DNA of 64,000 bases from contig NZ_QGTJ01000002.1 in assembly GCF_003182095.1 (NCBI RefSeq), forward strand, positions 545,762-609,761, written 5' to 3'. The translations under genes were made by a program, and so were the position numbers. Source of the DNA: Plasticicumulans acidivorans (lineage in GTDB: Bacteria > Pseudomonadota > Gammaproteobacteria > Competibacterales > Competibacteraceae). The notes under the pieces are model-generated. The model was not told the DNA's origin and searched no databases. It worked only from the letters and a program-made list of their open reading frames with translations. This document shows positions 18,451-28,136 of the stretch, in pieces (position 1 is the stretch's first letter; every line of letters starts with the position of its first letter).

Positions 18451-20319
18451 TCAGCGGCTGGCGCTCTGCACGGCCTTGGGCAGCTTGAACACCCAGAACG
18501 AACCGCCCTGCGTGACGCGGGTGGTCAGATCGGCCATGTCACCGCCCCACAGCGGCACCGCGCCACCGTAGCCGGAGCTGACGCCGACGTACTGCTCGCC
18601 GTCCATCTCCCAGGTGATCGGCACGCTGACGATGCCGCTGCCGGTCTGGAACTTCCACAGCTCCCGGCCGCTGCTGGCGTCGAAGGCCTTCAGGTACCCG
18701 TCAGAGGTGCCGGTAAAAACCAGCCCGCCGGCGGTGGTGAAGGTGCCCGCCCACAGCGGCAGCTCCTCCTTGTGCTCCCAGACGATTTTGCCGCTGCCCG
18801 GATCGATCGCACGCAGGCTGCCGACGTGGTCCTCGTACATCTTGCGGATGCGAAAGCCCATGCCGAGGTACGCCGCGCCGGCGCTGTAGATCGGCGTCTC
18901 CGACCAGTAATCCTCCTTCCAGTGATTGGCCGGCACGTAGAACAGGCCGGTGTCCGGGCTGTAGGCCATCGGATTCCAGTTCTTGCCACCGAGGAACGGC
19001 GGCGAGACTTCCACCACCGGCCCCTTGCTCTCGCCGTCCTTGGGTTTGGGGGGGCGCTGGCCGGCGACTTCGAGCGGCCGTCCGCTGGTGAGGTCGATGC
19101 CCCTGGCCCAGGTGATGCCGTCGACGAAGGGGAAGGCGTTGAGCAGCGCCGTCGGCCGGTTCGGCTGGCCATCGGCCGGCGCGGCGAGCTTTGCCGTGTC
19201 GGTGATGTAGAAAAAACCGTTGCGGTCGGCGTGTGCACCGGCCTTGAGCGTCCTGCCAGTCCGCGGGTCCTTGTAGTCGAAGAGGATGATCTCGTTGTTG
19301 CCGGAAAAGTCCCAGGTGTCGTTCGGCGTGTGCTGGTAAAAGCCCTTGAGCTCGCCGGTGGCGGCATCGACGTAAGCCTGCCCGGAGGTGAACAGCGAGT
19401 CGCCCGGTGTGCGCGCCCAGCCGTTCCACGGTGCCGGGTTGCCGGCGCCGATGACGATGGTGTTGGTCTCGGCATCGAAGCTCGCCGACTGCCACGGCGC
19501 GCCGCCGCCGTGATGCCAGGGCTCGACCAGCTTGCCGTCCTTGTCGCGCGGCCACGACGGCGCATTGGCGTCGCCGGTCGGCGTCGACTCCTTGCCGTGG
19601 AGGCGGCCCATGTGGCCCTCGACCATCGGCCGGTACCAGACTTCCTCGCCGCTGTCCGGGTCGCGGGCGTAGAGGCCGCCGACGGCACCGAACTCGTCGC
19701 CGGAATTGCCGTGGATCAGCAGCACGCGGCCGGACTGGCGGTCCTTCACCAGCGTCGGCGCGCCGGTCATCGTGTAGCCGGCCTTGTGATCGGCGAACTT
19801 CTTGCGCCAGACGACTTTGCCAGTGTCCTTGTCGAGCGCCACGATCGCGGCGTCGAGCGTACCGAAGAACACCTTGTTGCCGTAGATCGCCGCACCGCGG
19901 TTGATCACGTCGCAGCACGGGCGGATGTCGTCGGGCAGGCGGTGCTGGTAGGTCCACAGCCGCTTGCCGGTGCGCGCATCGATGGCGAACAGCCGCGAGT
20001 ACGAGGCGGTGACGTAGACCACGCCGTCGTGCACCAGCGCCTGCGCTTCCTGCCCGCGCTGTTTCTCATCGCCGTAGGACAGTGACCAGGCCGGCAGCAG
20101 CTGGGCGACGTTGCTGGTGTTGATCTGCTTGAGCGGGCTGTAGCGCTGCGCCTTCGGGCCCATGCCGTACATCAGCACATCACCGGGGGTGTCGGCGTCG
20201 TGGAGGATGTCGTCCCAGCTCACGTCCCTGGCGACGGCCGCGGGCAGGGCGGCGAGCAGGGCGAGGGCGAGCGGGGCGGCCGCAAAGCGGGCGCGCGTCA
20301 GGGGCTGCGGATGGTTCAT
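18451..20319 (-). CDS. PQQ-dependent alcohol dehydrogenase, ExaA/PedE-like
   Basis: 622-residue periplasmic quinoprotein with a signal peptide (about 1-30) and an eight-bladed propeller. The rare vicinal disulphide is present (IRPCCDVINRG, Cys135-Cys136), as are the metal ligands Glu in SGDEFGAVGG and Asn in GAGNPAPWNG, and the catalytic Asp337 in NDTWDFSGNNE. Two residues after that Asp stands Ser339 rather than Asp. Lanthanide-dependent enzymes (XoxF, PedH) have Asp there, so this one should be the calcium type. NNEIILFDYKD resembles ethanol-type rather than methanol-type enzymes. GGAGAG precedes the ATG. A PqqA-like gene lies just upstream. Confidence 0.93.
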   Translation of the reverse strand: MNHPQPLTRARFAAAPLALALLAALPAAVARDVSWDDILHDADTPGDVLMYGMGPKAQRYSPLKQINTSNVAQLLPAWSLSYGDEKQRGQEAQALVHDGVVYVTASYSRLFAIDARTGKRLWTYQHRLPDDIRPCCDVINRGAAIYGNKVFFGTLDAAIVALDKDTGKVVWRKKFADHKAGYTMTGAPTLVKDRQSGRVLLIHGNSGDEFGAVGGLYARDPDSGEEVWYRPMVEGHMGRLHGKESTPTGDANAPSWPRDKDGKLVEPWHHGGGAPWQSASFDAETNTIVIGAGNPAPWNGWARTPGDSLFTSGQAYVDAATGELKGFYQHTPNDTWDFSGNNEIILFDYKDPRTGRTLKAGAHADRNGFFYITDTAKLAAPADGQPNRPTALLNAFPFVDGITWARGIDLTSGRPLEVAGQRPPKPKDGESKGPVVEVSPPFLGGKNWNPMAYSPDTGLFYVPANHWKEDYWSETPIYSAGAAYLGMGFRIRKMYEDHVGSLRAIDPGSGKIVWEHKEELPLWAGTFTTAGGLVFTGTSDGYLKAFDASSGRELWKFQTGSGIVSVPITWEMDGEQYVGVSSGYGGAVPLWGGDMADLTTRVTQGGSFWVFKLPKAVQSASR

Positions 20320-20368
20320 CGGATGTCTCTCCAGGGCTTGGCCTGTACGGCTCTGTGTGTGGGGGCGT

Positions 20369-20452
20369 TCAGCGGGTGGCGACGTACAGCGTCACTTCGA
20401 AGCCGAGACGCAGTGCCTCGAAATACGGCGGCTGCCAGACGGGGCTGCTCAT
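20369..20452 (-). CDS. pqqA: PqqA-like precursor peptide of PQQ
   Basis: 27 residues, MSSPVWQPPYFEALRLGFEV then TLYVATR. The core LRLGFEVTLY matches PqqA, whose Glu and Tyr three residues apart are cross-linked and become pyrroloquinoline quinone (established knowledge). AGGAGA stands seven bases before the ATG at 20452. The gene lies 49 bases upstream of a PQQ-dependent dehydrogenase in the same direction. No pqqB, C, D or E gene is in the window, so they must be elsewhere if this peptide is used. It may be an extra copy that raises precursor dose with the enzyme. Confidence 0.85.
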   Translation of the reverse strand: MSSPVWQPPYFEALRLGFEVTLYVATR

Positions 20453-20605
20453 GCGGGAGTCTCCTGTTGCGCGGGTCGATGGCCGGCGGGCGGCCGTGAG
20501 GCGACCTTGGCAAAGCCCGCCGGGCAGCGGCCAGACCCCGGCGGCGGTGCGGGAACTGTTCCCGGCGGCCGGCGGGCGCAACACCCGGCGGCGGGCGGCG
20601 CGGGC

Positions 20606-20640
20606 AAAAAGAAAGGGTCGACCAAGGCTTGGTCGACCCT
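20606..20640 (-). terminator. Terminator after the sensor kinase gene
   Basis: Near-perfect 12-bp palindromic stem AGGGTCGACCAA/TTGGTCGACCCT with a three-base loop, followed on the minus strand by TTTCTTTTTG. It lies 130 bases past the kinase stop and insulates it from the PqqA-like gene. Confidence 0.85.
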
Positions 20641-20771
20641 GCCAATGCCCCGGTCCCCAGGGTGTCACGGGAGTGTGCTGCCGCTCCGCTGGGCGGCCGG
20701 CAACGCGTGTGCAGCTTAGGTGCGGCGGGTGTCGCCGCGCTCGGGAATCCGTCCCGACGCGGTGCGGGCGT

Positions 20772-22085
20772 TCAGCCCGCGAGCGGCAGGCGCGCGCGCA
20801 GCCGCGTACCGGCGCCGGGTGCGGTGTCGATGCAGAGCTCGCCGCCGAGCGACTCGATGCGCTCGCGCAGGCCGAGCAGGCCGAAGCCGGCGCTGCACGG
20901 CTGCAGCTCGAAGCCGCAGCCGTCGTCCTCGATGCTCAGTTCGAGCTGCGCGCCGCGGGCGTGCAGGCGCACGCAGGCGTGCTGCGCGGCGGCGTGGCGG
21001 GCGATGTTGGTCAGCCCCTCCTGCACGATGCGGTAGACGTGAATGTCGGCGCCCGGGTGCTGCGGCAGCTGCGCGTCCCAGTGCAGCTGCAGGTCCAGCT
21101 GCGGCAGCCGGGCGCGCCAGTCCGCGCACATCTGTTCCAGCGCCGCGCGCAGACCGAGCGCATCGAGCATCACCGGATGCAGGCGGCGGATCAGCTGGCG
21201 CACGCCGTCCTGGATCGCGCCGGCGTTGACGCTGATCGCCTCGGCGCTGTCGAGCACCGCCGGTGCGCTGGCGACGCGGCGGATCAGTGCCGCATCGGCG
21301 CGGATCGCCGTCAGCGACTGGCCGAGCTCATCGTGCATCTCCGCGGCCAGCGCGCGCCGCTCTTCCTCGCGGGCCTGCAGCGCGTGCGCGGCGAGGCGGC
21401 GGTTGTCAGCGCGGCTCGCCGCCAGCCGTGCCGCCAGCGCGTCGATGTGGCGACCGATGCGGTCGAATTCCGGCAGGCCGCTGGCCGGCGTGGCGGCGCC
21501 GTAATCGCCGCCGGCCAGCGCATCGAGCCGCGCCGTCAGCCGGCCGACCGGCGCGAGGATGGTGCCGGCCAGCCACCAGGCGGCGAGGTTGACCAGCAGC
21601 GCGAAGCCGCCGAGCAGCAGCAGCAGCGCGTGGAAGTCGTTCCAGGCCTCGGCCAGCTCGTCGGCCGGATCGGCGTAGATGCGCAGCGTCAGCGGCGGGC
21701 CGCCGGCCTGCTGCAGCGTGCGCTCGAAGTGCGGCGTTTCCGCGGCCACCGCGTGCGCGAACCACGCCGGCACCGTGGCGGGGCGTAGCGTGGCCGGTGC
21801 GGCCGGCGGGCCATCGGCGAGCTCGATGTGCAGATGGCGGTGGCGGCCGAGCGCACGCAGGCGCTCGATGTGATTCAGCGGCGCGCTGAGGGCCTGCGCG
21901 CTCCAGTCGTCGATCAGCGCCAGCGCCAGGCCGGCGCTGGAATCGAGCTCCGCGCGCACCGCCTCGCGGGTGTTGTCGACGGCGATCAGCAGCGCGCCGC
22001 CGAGCGCACACAGCGTCAGCGCCGCCAGCGAAGCCGACAGCCGCGCGCGCAGGCTCAGCCGAGCCAGCCAGCCGCGTACCGGCAT
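20772..22085 (-). CDS. Membrane sensor histidine kinase, NarX/UhpB type
   Basis: 437 residues. Two membrane helices (about 13-35 and 155-177) bracket a periplasmic sensor, followed by HAMP (ILAPVGRLTARLDALAGGDY). The HisKA_3 dimer helix is EEERRALAAEMHDELGQSL, with phospho-acceptor His251. The ATPase domain has EGLTNIARHA and IEDDGCGFEL. Eight bases separate its start from the stop of the response-regulator gene. The position next to the PQQ dehydrogenase suggests alcohol-responsive control, as for ExaD/E-type systems in Pseudomonas. That is inference, since no signal is readable. Confidence 0.92.
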   Translation of the reverse strand: MPVRGWLARLSLRARLSASLAALTLCALGGALLIAVDNTREAVRAELDSSAGLALALIDDWSAQALSAPLNHIERLRALGRHRHLHIELADGPPAAPATLRPATVPAWFAHAVAAETPHFERTLQQAGGPPLTLRIYADPADELAEAWNDFHALLLLLGGFALLVNLAAWWLAGTILAPVGRLTARLDALAGGDYGAATPASGLPEFDRIGRHIDALAARLAASRADNRRLAAHALQAREEERRALAAEMHDELGQSLTAIRADAALIRRVASAPAVLDSAEAISVNAGAIQDGVRQLIRRLHPVMLDALGLRAALEQMCADWRARLPQLDLQLHWDAQLPQHPGADIHVYRIVQEGLTNIARHAAAQHACVRLHARGAQLELSIEDDGCGFELQPCSAGFGLLGLRERIESLGGELCIDTAPGAGTRLRARLPLAG

Positions 22086-22093
22086 CGACCGCC

Positions 22094-22762
22094 TCAGACC
22101 GCCGCCACGCCGAGGCGGATCGCCAGCCGCGCCAGTTCCGCGCTGCTGGCGACGCCGAGCTTGGCGCGGATCAGGCTGCCGTAGTTGGCGACGGTCTTCG
22201 CCGACAGGCTCAGGCGCTGCGCGATCGCGTGCGGTGTCAGGCCGTCGGCGAGCAGGCGGAAGATCTCGAATTCGCGCGGCGACAGCGCTTCGAGCGGCGA
22301 GTCGGCCGCGTCGTGCGCCGCCAGTGCCAGGCGCCGGGCGATGTCGGCCGACAGGTAGCGCCGGCCGGCGCTGACCGCGGCGACCGCTTCGACCAGCTCC
22401 TCCGACGGCGCCGCCTTGGTGACGTAGCCGAGCGCACCGGCCTCCAGCGCCTGGGTGGCGAAGGCCGGCTCGTCGTGCATGCTGAACACCAGCACGCGCA
22501 CGCGGGCATCGCGCTGCAGCAGCCGGCGCAGCGTCTCCAGCCCGCCGCGTCCGCCCATGTTCAGGTCGAGGATCACCAGCTCGCAGGGCTGTTCGACGAA
22601 CAGCGCGTAGCCACGCTCGCCACTGTCGGCCTCGACACAGACGCGTGCCGCGCCGCAGGCTTCCAGCAGGCGGCGGATGCCGGCGCGGACGACGGCGTGG
22701 TCATCGATCAGCAGTACGCGCGGCGCGCGGCTGGGCAGCGGGGCGAGGACGGCTTGGCGCAT
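22094..22762 (-). CDS. NarL/FixJ-family response regulator
   Basis: 222 residues: receiver domain with VLLIDDHAVV, phospho-acceptor Asp66 in LVILDLNMGG and the Lys in GYVTKAAP, then a LuxR-type DNA-binding domain LSPREFEIFRLLADGLTPHA. It precedes and probably is cotranscribed with the kinase gene; the shared terminator is at 20606-20640. The likely target is the divergently spaced dehydrogenase block, by analogy with AgmR/ExaE regulators. Confidence 0.92.
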   Translation of the reverse strand: MRQAVLAPLPSRAPRVLLIDDHAVVRAGIRRLLEACGAARVCVEADSGERGYALFVEQPCELVILDLNMGGRGGLETLRRLLQRDARVRVLVFSMHDEPAFATQALEAGALGYVTKAAPSEELVEAVAAVSAGRRYLSADIARRLALAAHDAADSPLEALSPREFEIFRLLADGLTPHAIAQRLSLSAKTVANYGSLIRAKLGVASSAELARLAIRLGVAAV

Positions 22763-22903
22763 GACGGTGCTTTCGCTGAGGGGAACCCGGTCGGGATCTT
22801 CAGCAGGAACCGGGCCAGCGCCGTAACTGGCTGATCGAATGATATTTTTATCGTAACCTGGACGACGCGGCGTGACAGCCTGCGCCGCCCGCGTGACGTC
22901 GTG

Positions 22904-23773
22904 TCAGCCCCAGACCGCGGCCAGCGCGCGGCGCACGAAGTTCGGCTGCGCCAGCGCCGCGCGGTGGATGTCGGCGTTGTAGTAGTCGGTGACGAAGGGC
23001 TGTGCCGACTCGCGCGCGGCATCGAAGGCGTGCGTGCCGCCGGCGCGCTTGGCGGCGAAAGCCGCCGACCACCAGCCGGACTGGTACACCGGCTGCGGGA
23101 AGTGCAGCTCGGTGGCCTCGGCGAAACCGGCGGCCCTGAGGTTGCGGTGCATCGGCACGATGCAGTCTTCGAGCTGGAACATCGGCGATTCCGACTGCTG
23201 CACGTAGAGACCGTCGGCGGCGAGCACGCGCACCACCTGGCGCAGGAACGGTTCGGCGAACAGCCCGGTCGACGGGCCGAAAGGATCGGTGGAATCGACG
23301 ATGACCAGATCCCAGCTGCCGTCGGCGGAGTCCTCGACGTATTTCACGCCGTCCTCGAACACCAGCTCGGCACGCGCATCGGCGTTGGATTCGGTCAGCG
23401 CCGGGAAGAACTGCACGGCGGCGCGGGTCACCGCCTCGTCGATGTCGCACTGCACGACGCGCTCCACGCCCGGGTGCTTGAGCACTTCGTGCAGCGTGCC
23501 GCAGTCACCGCCGCCGATGATCAGCACGCGCCGGGGCTGCGGGTGCGCGTACAGCGCCGGGTGGGCGAGCATCTCGTGGTAGAGGAAGTTTTCGCGCTCG
23601 GTGAGCATGATGATGCCGTCGATCGCCAGCATCCGCCCCCAGCCCCGGGTCTGGTAGACCTCGATCTTCTGGAACGGGCTCTGTTCCTCGTGCAGCTTGC
23701 TGGTGACCTTCAGCGAGAAGGCGGACGGGGCATCTTCGAAGACGTCGGAAAACCAGCTCGAATCCAGGGCCAT
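22904..23773 (-). CDS. speE: Spermidine synthase (polyamine aminopropyltransferase)
   Basis: 289 residues. Transfers the aminopropyl group of decarboxylated S-adenosylmethionine to putrescine. RVLIIGGGDCGTLHEVLKHP is the cofactor-binding loop, VVQCDIDEAV the acidic ligand, and LVIVDSTDPFGPSTGLF the active-site DSTDPxGP motif. The opening WFSDVFEDAPSAFSLKVTSK is also typical. No speD is adjacent. It is divergent from the dehydrogenase gene at 23930. Confidence 0.95.
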   Translation of the reverse strand: MALDSSWFSDVFEDAPSAFSLKVTSKLHEEQSPFQKIEVYQTRGWGRMLAIDGIIMLTERENFLYHEMLAHPALYAHPQPRRVLIIGGGDCGTLHEVLKHPGVERVVQCDIDEAVTRAAVQFFPALTESNADARAELVFEDGVKYVEDSADGSWDLVIVDSTDPFGPSTGLFAEPFLRQVVRVLAADGLYVQQSESPMFQLEDCIVPMHRNLRAAGFAEATELHFPQPVYQSGWWSAAFAAKRAGGTHAFDAARESAQPFVTDYYNADIHRAALAQPNFVRRALAAVWG

Positions 23774-23929
23774 GCGGGCATTCTCCTGCGGGTGCGATGG
23801 GCGGCCGGCGCTGGCGGCGCGCGAAGCGGCGCATTCTACAACAGCCCTGTGAACACCCTGCCGACTCGCCGTGGCCGCGGGCGGGCGCTACGCTGCGCGG
23901 CGATTTTCTCCATTGCCGAGGTGCACTGC

Positions 23930-24802
23930 ATGAAAGCCGGAGTCATCGGACTCGGCGCGATGGGCTACCCCATGGCGCTCAATCTGCATCGGGCCGGGTT
24001 GCTGGCGTCGTTCTGGAACCGCACACCGGCGCGCGCCGAGGCGCTGGCGGCGGAGACCGGCGTCGCTGCCGCGTCCGATCCGGCGGCGGTGGCGGCGGCC
24101 TGCGAGGTGCTGATCACCTGCGTGTCGGCCGACGCCGATCTGCTCGAAGTGATCGACGCGCTGCTGCCGGGTGCGCACGCCGGGCTGATCGTCTGCGACT
24201 GCTCGACGGTAGCCGCCGGCACCGCGCGTGAGGCGGCGCAGCGGCTCAGGCACGCCGGCGCGGGTTTTCTCGACACGCCGGTGTCGGGCGGCGTCGAAGG
24301 CGCGCGCAAGGGTACGCTGTCGGTGATGGCCGGCGGCGAGGCGGCGCTGCTGGAGCGGGCCTGCCCGGCGCTGGAGGCGATTTCCGCACGCATCGGCCTG
24401 CTCGGCCCGGTCGGCAGCGGTCAGGCGACCAAGGCCGTCAATCAGATCATGTGCGCCGGCATCGGCCAGGCGGTGAGCGAGGCGCTGGCCTTCGGCCGGG
24501 CGATGGGGCTCGGTCTCGACCAGGTCGTCGACGTGGTGCGTGCCGGCGCCGCCGGTAACTGGTTCCTCGATCATCGCGGCCACACCATGATCCGCGACGA
24601 GAACACCATCGGTTTCAAGACCCGGCTGCTGGTCAAGGATCTCGACATCTGCGTCGACATGGCGCGCGCCGTTGGCGGCAGCCTGCCGACCATCGAGGGC
24701 CTGCTGCCGCAATACCGCGAGCTGATCGAGCGGGGCCACGGCGACGAAGACCACTCGGCGCTGTACCGGATCAAGCGCCGCCTGTTTCCGGAGTTGGAAT
24801 GA
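23930..24802 (+). CDS. 3-hydroxyisobutyrate dehydrogenase family oxidoreductase
   Basis: 290-residue NAD(P)-dependent beta-hydroxyacid dehydrogenase. The Rossmann motif is VIGLGAMGYPMALNL, the substrate loop DTPVSGGVEGARKGTLSVMA, and the catalytic lysine stands in GQATKAVNQIM. The dimer helix includes GFKTRLLVKDLDICV. It could act on 3-hydroxyisobutyrate, tartronate semialdehyde or another beta-hydroxyacid; the sequence does not decide. GAGGTG precedes the ATG. Its stop overlaps the lipocalin start (ATGA), so the two are translationally coupled. Confidence 0.9.
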   Translation: MKAGVIGLGAMGYPMALNLHRAGLLASFWNRTPARAEALAAETGVAAASDPAAVAAACEVLITCVSADADLLEVIDALLPGAHAGLIVCDCSTVAAGTAREAAQRLRHAGAGFLDTPVSGGVEGARKGTLSVMAGGEAALLERACPALEAISARIGLLGPVGSGQATKAVNQIMCAGIGQAVSEALAFGRAMGLGLDQVVDVVRAGAAGNWFLDHRGHTMIRDENTIGFKTRLLVKDLDICVDMARAVGGSLPTIEGLLPQYRELIERGHGDEDHSALYRIKRRLFPELE

Positions 24803-25341
24803 GCCGTCGATCGGTCTGGCGGGCGGCCTGGCTTGCCGTCGGCCTGAGCGCGGCCACGGCCGCCGCGGCTGAAACGCCGCTGCCGGTGGTGGCGAGCTTC
24901 GATGCCGGGCGCTACGCCGGACGCTGGTACGAGATCGCACGCCTGCCGCTGGTGTACCAGCGCGACTGCATCGCCGATGTCCGCGCCGATTACAGCCTAC
25001 GCGCCGATGGCGGCCTCGACGTGCTCAATCGCTGCCGCACCGTGGCAGGTGAGATCAGCGCCCGCGGCGTGGCCCGGCTGCTGGCGCCGGGGCGCTTGCA
25101 GGTGCGCTTTGCGCCGGACTGGCTGGCCTGGCTGCCGTGGGTGTGGGCCGATTACCAGCTGATCGAGCTCGACGCGCAGTACCGCTGGGCGCTGGTCGGC
25201 CAGCCTTCGCGCGAATACCTGTGGCTGCTGTCGCGCACGCCGACGCTCGACGAGGCAACCGTCGAGCGCCTGCTGGCGCGGGCACGCGAGCTGGGTTTTA
25301 CGCTCGACGCGCTGATCCGCACGCCGCAGACGGCGCCCTGA
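24799..25341 (+). CDS. Bacterial lipocalin, Blc-like
   Basis: 180 residues with a signal peptide ending near AATAAAAE. The lipocalin motif RYAGRWYEIARLPLVYQRDC is present, as are the C-terminal YLWLLSRTP and ARELGFTLDALI. E. coli Blc is a lipoprotein with a lipobox, whereas here no Cys follows the signal sequence, so a soluble periplasmic form is predicted. Family members bind lysophospholipids or fatty acids and are tied to envelope stress. Confidence 0.88.
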   Translation: MSRRSVWRAAWLAVGLSAATAAAAETPLPVVASFDAGRYAGRWYEIARLPLVYQRDCIADVRADYSLRADGGLDVLNRCRTVAGEISARGVARLLAPGRLQVRFAPDWLAWLPWVWADYQLIELDAQYRWALVGQPSREYLWLLSRTPTLDEATVERLLARARELGFTLDALIRTPQTAP

Positions 25342-25359
25342 GGCGCCGGCGGCAGTGAC

Positions 25360-26055
25360 TCAGTCGAGGCGCACCTTCGAGGAGTCGAAGCCGTTGGCGC
25401 TCAGCCGCTGGCGCACCGACTGGATGGCCTGCTCGTCGCGGATCGGCCCGGTGCGCACGCGGTAGATCGGGTTGCCGCTGGCATCGCGACCCTTTTCGGT
25501 GTGAGCACTGATGCCGAGCAGCGCCAGGTTGGCGCGCACCCGTTCCGCCTGCGCCTGCGTCGAAAACGAGCCGGCCTGCACCGCGAAACCGTTGCCGCCG
25601 TTGGAGCTGGTGTTGATGCTGACCCGCTGCGCGGTAGCGGTGGGTGTCGGTGCAGTCTGTGGCGCGATGCGGATGGTCTGCGCCGCCAGCGTCGAATTCG
25701 GTGGTTTGTTGCCGGTCGGGCCGATCTCGTCCTCGGGGATCGTCACCTGACGATTCTGCAGATCCTGATAGAAGCTGAAGCGTGACTTCTCCGCCGGCTG
25801 CGGCGTCGGCGCCGTGGTGTGACGCACGCTGCGCGTATCCTGCCCCGGCGCGCTGGCGACCGCCGGGGCACTGACCACCGGAGTGGCGGCGACCGGTGTC
25901 TGTGCCGTGAGCGGATGCCGGCTCTGCCACCAGCTCCAGCCGATGGCGCCTGCGCCCACCAGCGTCAGTGAGACGACGCTCCAGCCGAGGATGCGCACGC
26001 CGGTCGGGGCGGATTTTTTGCGCGGAACGGGCTTGTAGTCGCGACGCACAGGCAT
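25360..26055 (-). CDS. SPOR-domain membrane protein, FtsN-like
   Basis: 231 residues: a basic cytoplasmic N-terminus (RRDYKPVPRKKSAP), one membrane helix (about 22-44), a long Pro/Thr/Ala linker, then a SPOR domain (about 155-231: FAVQAGSFSTQAQAERVRAN, GNPIYRVRTGPIRDEQA). SPOR domains bind denuded septal glycan, so a cell-division role is likely. It follows argS by 60 bases, a pairing conserved in many proteobacteria. Confidence 0.9.
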   Translation of the reverse strand: MPVRRDYKPVPRKKSAPTGVRILGWSVVSLTLVGAGAIGWSWWQSRHPLTAQTPVAATPVVSAPAVASAPGQDTRSVRHTTAPTPQPAEKSRFSFYQDLQNRQVTIPEDEIGPTGNKPPNSTLAAQTIRIAPQTAPTPTATAQRVSINTSSNGGNGFAVQAGSFSTQAQAERVRANLALLGISAHTEKGRDASGNPIYRVRTGPIRDEQAIQSVRQRLSANGFDSSKVRLD

Positions 26056-26115
26056 GCTGCGTACTCCGGGCGGCGCCGGCGGGGAGGCCGCCGGCAGGTT
26101 TCACTTCGTGCTTGG

Positions 26116-27801
26116 TTACATCGTATCCGGCGCCGAAACGCCGAGCAGGTCAAGGCCGTTGCGCAAGGTCTGGCGGACGGCTGCGAGCAGCGTCAGACGG
26201 GCATTGCGCAGGGGTGCATCATCGACGAGGAATGGTACGGCGTTGTAGTACGTGTGCAGGTCGCCGGCAAGATCCCGCAGGTACTGCGCGAGCAGGTGCG
26301 CCTCGTGATTCGCCGCCGCCGCCTCGACCATCTCGCCATAACGTGACAACTGGTTGAACAGCGCGTCCTCGTGCGGCTCGACCAGCAGGCCGAGGGCATC
26401 GCGCCCGGCCCGCGCATCCCAGCGCAGACCCTTTTCCTCGGCCTGGCGCAGCACGCTGCAGACGCGGGCGTGCGCGTACTGGATGTAGTAGACCGGGTTG
26501 TCGAGCGACTGCGAGCGCGCCAGGTCGATGTCGAACACCAGCTGCGAATCGGGCTTGCGCATGACGAAGAAAAACCGCGTCGCGTCGCGGCCGACCTCGT
26601 CGATCAGGTCGCGCAGCGTCACGTAGCTGCCGGCGCGCTTGGAGATCTTCACCTCCTCGCCGCCGCGCATCACCGTCACCATCTGGTGCAGCACGTATTC
26701 CGGCCAGCCCTGCGGGATGCCGGCGCCGAGCGCCTGCAGACCGGCGCGCACGCGGGTGATGGTGCTGTGATGGTCGGCGCCCTGCTCGTCGATGACGCGG
26801 GTGAAGCCGCGCTCCCACTTGTTGCGGTGGTAGGCGACGTCGGGCACGAAGTAGGTGTAGCCACCGTCCTTCTTGCGCATCACCCGGTCCTTGTCGTCGC
26901 CGAAATCGGTGGTGCGCAGCCACAGCGCGCCGTCGGCCTCGTAGGTGTGGCCGTTGTCGATCAGCGTCTGCACCGTCTGCTCGACCTTGCCGTCGGTGTA
27001 CAGGCTCGATTCGAGGTAATAGACGTCGAAGCCGACGCAGAAGGCGCGCAGGTCCAGATCCTGCTCGCGGCGCAGCCAGGCGACGGCGAATTCGCGGATC
27101 GCGTCGAGATCCTGCGGGTCGCCCTTGGCGGTGACCTCGCGGTCGTCGGCATGCACGCTCTCACCGGCCAGATAGGCGCGGGCGACCTCGCGGATGTAGT
27201 CGCCGCGGTAGCCGTCGGCCGGCCAGCGCGGGTCGTCGGTGTCGATGCCGAGCGCGCGCGCCTGCACCGACAGCGTCAGGTTGCCGATCTGCTGGCCGGC
27301 ATCGTTGTAATAGAACTCGCGGGTCACATCCCAGCCGGTGGCCGCCAGCAGCCGGCAGATGGTGTCGCCGATCGCCGCGCCGCGACCATGGCCGACATGC
27401 AGCGGGCCGGTCGGGTTGGCGGAGACGAACTCCACCTGCACCTTGCGTCCGCTGCCGCTGCCGGAGCGGCCGAAGGCCTCACCCTCGTCGAGGGCGGCTT
27501 CGATCACGGCATGAAACGCCGCCGGCGCCAGGAAGAAATTGATGAACCCCGGCCCGGCGATTTCCACCTTCGCGAGGCGATCCGAGGGCGGCAGCGCCGC
27601 CACCAGCGCTTCGGCCAGCTCGCGCGGCTTGCGTCGCGCCGCCTTGGCCAGCGCCATCGCGAGATTGCTCGCGAAATCGCCGTGGCTGCGCTCGCGCGTG
27701 CGCTCCAGGCGCACGTCGACATCGAGATCCGCGGGCAGCGTGCCGGCCGCCTGCAGCGCGCTGAGCGCCTGGCGGATGAGCTGGAGGAGATGGGTTTTCA
27801 A
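26116..27801 (-). CDS. argS: Arginyl-tRNA synthetase
   Basis: 561-residue class I synthetase. The HIGH motif appears as [20 protein letters not shown] and the KMSKS-like loop as [18 protein letters not shown]. The anticodon-binding domain carries [16 protein letters not shown], and the C-terminus [17 protein letters not shown] is typical. The start is a TTG at 27801 (protein begins [13 protein letters not shown]) with GGAG eight bases upstream. An upstream ATG would add a 24-residue Ser/Pro-rich extension unlike the family. Confidence 0.96.
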   Translation of the reverse strand: MKTHLLQLIRQALSALQAAGTLPADLDVDVRLERTRERSHGDFASNLAMALAKAARRKPRELAEALVAALPPSDRLAKVEIAGPGFINFFLAPAAFHAVIEAALDEGEAFGRSGSGSGRKVQVEFVSANPTGPLHVGHGRGAAIGDTICRLLAATGWDVTREFYYNDAGQQIGNLTLSVQARALGIDTDDPRWPADGYRGDYIREVARAYLAGESVHADDREVTAKGDPQDLDAIREFAVAWLRREQDLDLRAFCVGFDVYYLESSLYTDGKVEQTVQTLIDNGHTYEADGALWLRTTDFGDDKDRVMRKKDGGYTYFVPDVAYHRNKWERGFTRVIDEQGADHHSTITRVRAGLQALGAGIPQGWPEYVLHQMVTVMRGGEEVKISKRAGSYVTLRDLIDEVGRDATRFFFVMRKPDSQLVFDIDLARSQSLDNPVYYIQYAHARVCSVLRQAEEKGLRWDARAGRDALGLLVEPHEDALFNQLSRYGEMVEAAAANHEAHLLAQYLRDLAGDLHTYYNAVPFLVDDAPLRNARLTLLAAVRQTLRNGLDLLGVSAPDTM

Positions 27802-28009
27802 CGGTGACTCCGGAGACGGTGAGGCAAATGCAAGCCGCCATTGTAACGACGCGCCGGGGGAGGATGAAGGCACGTTCAGGACAGTTGCCGTTCTGTACGG
27901 GCCGTCTGTGAGTCCTGTCTTCCGACTGCCTGCGCCGGTATGTCAGATAAATTTTACAGTCCGATTTATTAACGATCGGTAATTAATTGATTTTCAAGAT
28001 CAGCTGTGA

Positions 28010-28026
28010 GTGGCACGGCGAATGCC
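28010..28026 (+). promoter_or_regulatory. Putative sigma-54 promoter of the PEP-CTERM gene
   Basis: TGGCACGGCGAATGCC fits the -24/-12 pattern (TGGCACG-N4-TTGC), with GG (28012-28013) and GC (28024-28025) exactly ten bases apart. It lies about 110 bp before the start codon in an A/T-rich upstream region. Sigma-54 and the PrsK/PrsR system are known to control many PEP-CTERM genes, which supports the reading. Confidence 0.7.
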
Positions 28027-28136
28027 TTACATGTAAGTGCTCCAGAAGTGATGTTTTTATTAATTAAATCAACATGGAAGGATGCGATGGCAGGGCAGCC
28101 ACATTTCCCGGTGTGTTAAGTACAGTGGAGTGCATC

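Noticed and set aside
18451..20319. Lanthanide-dependent (XoxF/PedH-type) dehydrogenase
   Set aside because: The extra Asp two residues after the catalytic Asp is Ser339 here, which fits the calcium type.
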